57,214 bases of DNA from Caulobacterales bacterium (lineage in GTDB: Bacteria > Pseudomonadota > Alphaproteobacteria > Caulobacterales > Caulobacteraceae): NCBI GenBank assembly GCA_947474395.1, contig CANJID010000018.1, positions 1 through 57,214 on the forward strand. Direction: 5' to 3'. Below, one piece after another: positions 53,604 through 57,214 of the stretch. The notes under the pieces are model-generated. The model did not search any database. It saw only the letters and a list, made by a program, of their open reading frames with translations, and was not told the DNA's origin. The position numbers were made by a program, and so were the translations under genes. Every line of letters begins with the position of its first letter. Within the stretch, counting starts at the first letter, position 1.

Positions 53604-55196
53604 ATGCTGGGCCTGATGCAGGACTGGCCCCTGACGGTGGACCGGGTCCTGGACCACGCCGCCACGGTGCACGGCACGCGGGAGGTGGTCTCGCGGCGCG
53701 CCGACGGCGGGATCGAGCGCACGACCTACGCCCGTATCCGCGACCGCGCCAAGCAGGTCTCGAACGCCCTGCTGACCGAGGGGGTGCGCCCCGGCGACCG
53801 CATCGGCACCGTCGCCTTCAACACCGCGCGCCACCTGGAGGCGTGGTACGGGGTCATGGGGATCGGGGCGGTGGTCCACACCCTGAACCCCCGCCTGCCG
53901 CCCGAGCAGCTCGCCTGGATCATCAACCACGGCGGCGACCGCATGATCCTGGCCGACCGGGTCTGCGCGCCGCTGCTGGAGGCGATCCTGCCGGCCTGCC
54001 CCGGGGTCGAGAAGGTGCTCTACTTCGACCCGGAGGGTTTCGACGCCTGGATCGAGGGCCGCCCGACCGACTGCGCCTGGGGCGGCTTCGACGAAAATAC
54101 GGCGGCGGGCCTCTGCTACACCTCGGGCACCACGGGTGATCCCAAGGGGGTGCTCTACTCCCACCGCTCCAACGTCCTGCACTCGATGATGGCGATGCAG
54201 CCCGACGTGATGGGGATATCGGCCCGCGACGTGGTGCTGCCGATCGTGCCCATGTTCCACGCCAACGGCTGGGGCATCGCCTTCTCCGCTCCCATGGTCG
54301 GCTCCAAGATGGTGATGCCGGGGGCGCGGCTCGACGGCGCCTCCGTGCACGAGCTGATCGAGACCGAGGGGGTCACCTTTTCCGCCGCCGTGCCGACGGT
54401 CTGGCAGATGCTGCTGCAACACCTGGACGCGACGGGGGGCAAGCTCACGACGCTGCAACGGGTGGTCATCGGCGGCTCGGCCGTGCCGGTGAGCCTGATC
54501 CGCGCCTTCCACGACCGCTATGGGGTGGAGGTCCGCCAGGGCTGGGGCATGACCGAGATGTCGCCGCTCGGCAGCGTCTGTACGCCCACGGCCTCGATCG
54601 CGGACCTGCCGTTCGAGGAGCAGCTCGCCCAGCGCGGCAAGGCCGGCCGCGCGCCCTTCGCGGTGGAGATGCGGCTGGAGGATGACGAGGGCCGGCGCGT
54701 TGTCCATGACGGGCAGACGTCCGGCCGGCTGAAGGTGCGGGGCCCGGCGGTCGCGGGCGCCTACTTCGGCCTCGACAAGCAGGTCCTGGACGCCGACGGC
54801 TGGTTCGACACGGGCGACATCGCCACCATCGACGCCGAGGGGGTGATGCAGATCACCGACCGGGCCAAGGACCTGATCAAGTCCGGCGGGGAATGGATTT
54901 CCTCGGTGGACATCGAGAATGTCGCCGTCGGCCATCCCAAGGTGGCGGTCGCGGGAGTGATCGCGGCGGCCCATCCCAAGTGGGCCGAGCGGCCCTTGCT
55001 GGTCGTCCAGCTCAAGCCCGGCCACACGTCCGACTGCGCCGAACTCCTCGGCTTCCTCGCCGAGCGCATGACCAAGTGGCAGACCCCGGATGACGTGGTC
55101 TTCATCGAGGTCATGCCGTTGGGCGCCACCGGCAAGGTCGACAAGAAGGTCCTGCGCGCCCGCTTCGCCGACCACCAGCTGCCGACCGCCGGATGA
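53604..55196 (+). CDS. Acyl-CoA synthetase (long-chain fatty acid type)
   Basis: A 530-residue adenylate-forming ligase. The P-loop A3 motif is LCYTSGTTGDPKGVLYSHRS, A5 is QGWGMTEMSPLG, A7-A8 are DGWFDTGDIATIDAEGVMQI and DRAKDLIKSGGEWIS, and the catalytic lysine is in PLGATGKVDKKVLR (A10). The features match medium/long-chain fatty-acyl-CoA ligases of the alkK/FadD type. GGGAGG stands five bases before the ATG; an upstream in-frame stretch overlaps the previous gene. DUF1499 overlaps its stop by four bases. Confidence 0.94.
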   Translation: MLGLMQDWPLTVDRVLDHAATVHGTREVVSRRADGGIERTTYARIRDRAKQVSNALLTEGVRPGDRIGTVAFNTARHLEAWYGVMGIGAVVHTLNPRLPPEQLAWIINHGGDRMILADRVCAPLLEAILPACPGVEKVLYFDPEGFDAWIEGRPTDCAWGGFDENTAAGLCYTSGTTGDPKGVLYSHRSNVLHSMMAMQPDVMGISARDVVLPIVPMFHANGWGIAFSAPMVGSKMVMPGARLDGASVHELIETEGVTFSAAVPTVWQMLLQHLDATGGKLTTLQRVVIGGSAVPVSLIRAFHDRYGVEVRQGWGMTEMSPLGSVCTPTASIADLPFEEQLAQRGKAGRAPFAVEMRLEDDEGRRVVHDGQTSGRLKVRGPAVAGAYFGLDKQVLDADGWFDTGDIATIDAEGVMQITDRAKDLIKSGGEWISSVDIENVAVGHPKVAVAGVIAAAHPKWAERPLLVVQLKPGHTSDCAELLGFLAERMTKWQTPDDVVFIEVMPLGATGKVDKKVLRARFADHQLPTAG

Positions 55197-55975
55197 GCGG
55201 CGTCCCCTCCTGGCGCAGCCGCTTCGCCTGGATCGGCCTGTTGCTGGCCGTCGCCTCGCCAGCGACGGTCGGCCTGGCGGTCCTGGGCGCCCGGACGTGG
55301 GGCTGGGACCCCGGCTTCGCCCTGGACGGCCTCAGTCTGACCGTCGCGCCGATCCTGGGGCTGGTCGGCGGCGCGGCGGGAATCGTCGCCCTGATGCTGT
55401 GGCTGGTCCCGCCGAGGGGCGATTTCCGCAAGGCCCTGGCCGCCGTGCTGCTGGCGGCCTTGAGCGTCGCCATCATGGCCCGGGCGCGGGATGTCCGGGC
55501 CGCCGCCCCGCCGGTCCACGACGCCGCCACCGACTGGCGCGACCCGCTCACCTTCAGCCCGGCCGTGATGCAGGCGCGGGGGGCCAAGGCCGCGCCCGTG
55601 GCGCTCGATCCAAAGGTCGACGCCTTCTCCAAGGCGCCCTTCGCGGGGATGCGGGTGGCCGACGTCAACGCCAGGACCTGCCCCGGGGCCCTGGCCATCA
55701 TCGCCGGCGAGAGCCCCGCCCAGGCCTACGCCCGGGCCAAGGCCGCCTTCGCCAAGGCCGGGCTGAAGGCGGTGACGGACGATCCCGCCGCCGGCCGCCT
55801 GGAGGCGAGTGTCCAGACCGACTGGTTCCGCTTCCGGGACGACGTGGTGGTGCGGGTCCGCGCCGAGGGCCCCGGCGCCCGCATCGACATCCGCTCCACC
55901 GGCCGCTCGGCCGGGACCGACGGCGGGTCCAACTGCAAGCGGGTGACGCGGCTGCGCGGCCTGATGGCGGAGTAG
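55193..55975 (+). CDS. Membrane-anchored DUF1499 protein
   Basis: 260 residues: three N-terminal membrane helices (about 10-30, 45-70 and 78-95) followed by a DUF1499 domain (about 140-258) with FAGMRVADVNARTCPGALAI, AGLKAVTDDPAAGRLEASVQ, TDWFRFRDDVVVRVRAEG and GARIDIRSTGRSAGTDGGSN, the last being the family's conserved R-S-x-S/T-R-x-G-x-x-D-x-G-x-N block. The function is unknown. It is translationally coupled (ATGA) to the acyl-CoA ligase gene, suggesting an envelope- or lipid-related role. Confidence 0.9.
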   Translation: MSGVPSWRSRFAWIGLLLAVASPATVGLAVLGARTWGWDPGFALDGLSLTVAPILGLVGGAAGIVALMLWLVPPRGDFRKALAAVLLAALSVAIMARARDVRAAAPPVHDAATDWRDPLTFSPAVMQARGAKAAPVALDPKVDAFSKAPFAGMRVADVNARTCPGALAIIAGESPAQAYARAKAAFAKAGLKAVTDDPAAGRLEASVQTDWFRFRDDVVVRVRAEGPGARIDIRSTGRSAGTDGGSNCKRVTRLRGLMAE

Positions 55976-55979
55976 GCCG

Positions 55980-56474
55980 GTGTTTCCCGATCCCACCGTC
56001 GAATGGCTGCCCTATCCCTCCATCATGGATGGCATGACGCCGCCGCCATACGTGTTCGATCGGGGTTCCCTGTACGGAAGGCTCCACCTGGTCGTCCTCG
56101 ATGGGCCACCAGGAAGGCGCGCCTATGGCGTTGCAATCGACTGCATAGTCTACGGGTCCTTCGACGAGATGATGTACTCGACCTCCAGGCACGGAGGCCG
56201 GACGGGCGACTACGGCGGCGGCGTCTATATCAAACAGGCCAGGCGCTCGCTGCTCATGGAGGAGCTCACCAGGCTCCAGCCTGCCTATGGTCTTCTCAAC
56301 GCCAACCGCATGCCCCGCCATTTCCTGTTCGTGGGCGGCGACTATTGCTTCGAAACCCTCGGTTTCGAGGAGCCGGTCATCCGAGTCTTCGCGAGCGAGG
56401 ATGATGCCTTCGCCTGGGGGCCTGACCGTAACGCCCCGCCTCCCTGGGAAACGCCTCGACCGACATCGCCCTAG
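55980..56474 (+). CDS. Hypothetical protein of unknown family
   Basis: A 164-residue protein beginning at GTG four bases after the DUF1499 stop; an in-frame ATG 15 codons later is the alternative. It has no signal peptide or membrane helix. Visible features are an aromatic N-terminus (PTVEWLPYPSIM), YGVAIDCIVYGSFDEMMYST and FLFVGGDYCFETLGFEEPV. I recognise no domain. Base composition is lower in GC, with codons such as ATA and TCT, than the four preceding genes, which suggests recent arrival at the end of the operon. The stop overlaps the convergent lysK stop by four bases. Confidence 0.7.
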   Translation: MFPDPTVEWLPYPSIMDGMTPPPYVFDRGSLYGRLHLVVLDGPPGRRAYGVAIDCIVYGSFDEMMYSTSRHGGRTGDYGGGVYIKQARRSLLMEELTRLQPAYGLLNANRMPRHFLFVGGDYCFETLGFEEPVIRVFASEDDAFAWGPDRNAPPPWETPRPTSP

Positions 56475-57214
56475 GTCGTCAGCTCGCCCGCCAGCGCCCG
56501 CCCGATCAGGGCGATGGTCTCTTCGACGCCGAAAATGGCCACGAATGACCCGAAACGCGGCCCCTGGCTCTGGCCCAGCAGCACCTCGTAGAGGGCGGTG
56601 AACCAGGCGCGCAGCGGCTCGAAGCCCGCGGCCTTGCCCGCCTCGAACACCTCGGACTGGATAGTCTCGGCGTCGCGGCTGGTGGGCGGGATGGCCTGCA
56701 GGCGGGAAACCAGGTCCAGCATGGCGGCCCGCTCGCGATCGTCGGGCGCGCGGAAGGTCTTCGCCGGCAGGACGAAGTCCTCGTAGTAGTTCAGGGCGTA
56801 GCCCGCGAGCTTGTCCAGGAGGGGCTGGCTCTCAGGGGTGGCGCCGGGGATGTAGCGCGACAGGAACCCCCACAGGATGTCCTTGGAGTGGGCGTTGGCC
56901 GCCGAGACCAGGTTCAGCAGCAGGCTGAACGAGACCGGCGAGCCTTGGGCAGGCGGCGCCCCCCGGTGGACATGCCAGGCGGGGTTGTCGAGCGCGGGCG
57001 CGTTGGCGCCGGCGTCGCGGTTATAGGCGTCGAGCTGCTGCAGATACTCGTCCGTCGCCTTGGGGATGACGTCGAAATAGAGCCGCTTGGCCGACTTGGG
57101 CGACTGGTACATGTAGTAGGCCAGGCTCTCGGGCGTGCCGTAGCGCAGCCATTCCTCCATGGTCAGGCCGTTGCCCTTGGACTTGGAGATCTTCTGGTTG
57201 TTCTCGTCCATGAA
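56471..57214 (-). CDS. lysK: Class I lysyl-tRNA synthetase, C-terminal part, cut by window edge
   Basis: The visible 248 codons contain the class I active-site motif KISKSKGNGLTMEEWLRYGT near the left of the fragment, followed by ESLAYYMYQSPKSAKRLYFD and the alpha-helical anticodon-binding domain. LysK is the class I enzyme used by alphaproteobacteria in place of the usual class II LysS. The N-terminal Rossmann half with the HIGH motif lies beyond the right edge. Identification is secure from the KISKSKG block and its context. Confidence 0.94.
   Translation of the reverse strand, partial: FMDENNQKISKSKGNGLTMEEWLRYGTPESLAYYMYQSPKSAKRLYFDVIPKATDEYLQQLDAYNRDAGANAPALDNPAWHVHRGAPPAQGSPVSFSLLLNLVSAANAHSKDILWGFLSRYIPGATPESQPLLDKLAGYALNYYEDFVLPAKTFRAPDDRERAAMLDLVSRLQAIPPTSRDAETIQSEVFEAGKAAGFEPLRAWFTALYEVLLGQSQGPRFGSFVAIFGVEETIALIGRALAGELTT

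Overview
The window is a high-GC chromosomal segment of an alphaproteobacterium, almost certainly a member of the Caulobacterales; my best guess is a Phenylobacterium- or Caulobacter-like genus. The evidence is the CcrM-type GANTC methyltransferase beside rnhB, the run smc / DsbA-like / DUF721 / mutY / ccrM / rnhB, a separate F0 ATP synthase operon with paired b and b' subunits, RegB/RegA-type redox sensing next to a SCO/SenC gene, a perfect alphaproteobacterial LexA box (GAAC-N7-GAAC) at mmcB, and extreme GC bias at third codon positions. That bias produces very long open frames antisense to real genes, and those are not genes. I see no insertion sequence, prophage, CRISPR array, rRNA or tRNA. 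It is mostly chromosomal core with small accessory inserts.

Layout. 1-6.8 kb: 5' end of dnaK, a small secreted protein, a serine hydrolase, alkB and mmcB (DNA damage), then the ActR/ActS redox pair divergent from a SCO copper chaperone. 6.8-14.4 kb: catabolic genes: FAD aromatic hydroxylase, PHB depolymerase with a cysteine nucleophile, and two tandem PQQ-heme c alcohol dehydrogenases. 14.4-16.4 kb: an ArsR-SRPBCC cassette wedged between the real tsaC/sua5 gene and a relic of a second tsaC 3' end. 16.5-22.4 kb: DmdC-like acyl-CoA dehydrogenase, Prx5-type peroxiredoxin, YqgE, a DUF4345/TetR divergent pair, a GNAT acetyltransferase and two small secreted proteins. 22.5-27.5 kb: rnhA-thrB-ispH and a secreted protein coupled to argS. 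28.3-30.8 kb: the F0 operon (atpI-B-E-F'-F). 31-40.6 kb: smc, two DsbA-like thiol oxidoreductases, a secreted methyltransferase-like protein, DUF721, mutY, ccrM, rnhB and an unlisted 37-residue membrane protein. 40.8-42.9 kb: an OmpR/EnvZ-type two-component system with a symmetric four-half-site operator. 42.9-47.9 kb: MliC-like protein, pyrC, tag, a secreted protein, ygfZ and a GT9 glycosyltransferase. 48-51.4 kb: a secreted protein of five four-cysteine repeats, aroC and a J-like protein without HPD. 51.4-57.2 kb: a probable five-gene operon (pdxH, APH-kinase fusion, acyl-CoA ligase, DUF1499, orphan) and the 3' part of class I lysK.

The most interesting items are the five-module cysteine-repeat protein; the PQQ dehydrogenase pair, both with a D-x-D motif that suggests lanthanide use and one with two altered metal ligands; the ArsR cassette whose perfect 34-bp palindrome encloses the start codon; the symmetric TGTCG operator array; and mmcB with its LexA box between two inverted pairs of REP-like elements. 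All assignments were made by reading the sequence and from family knowledge; no search was run.
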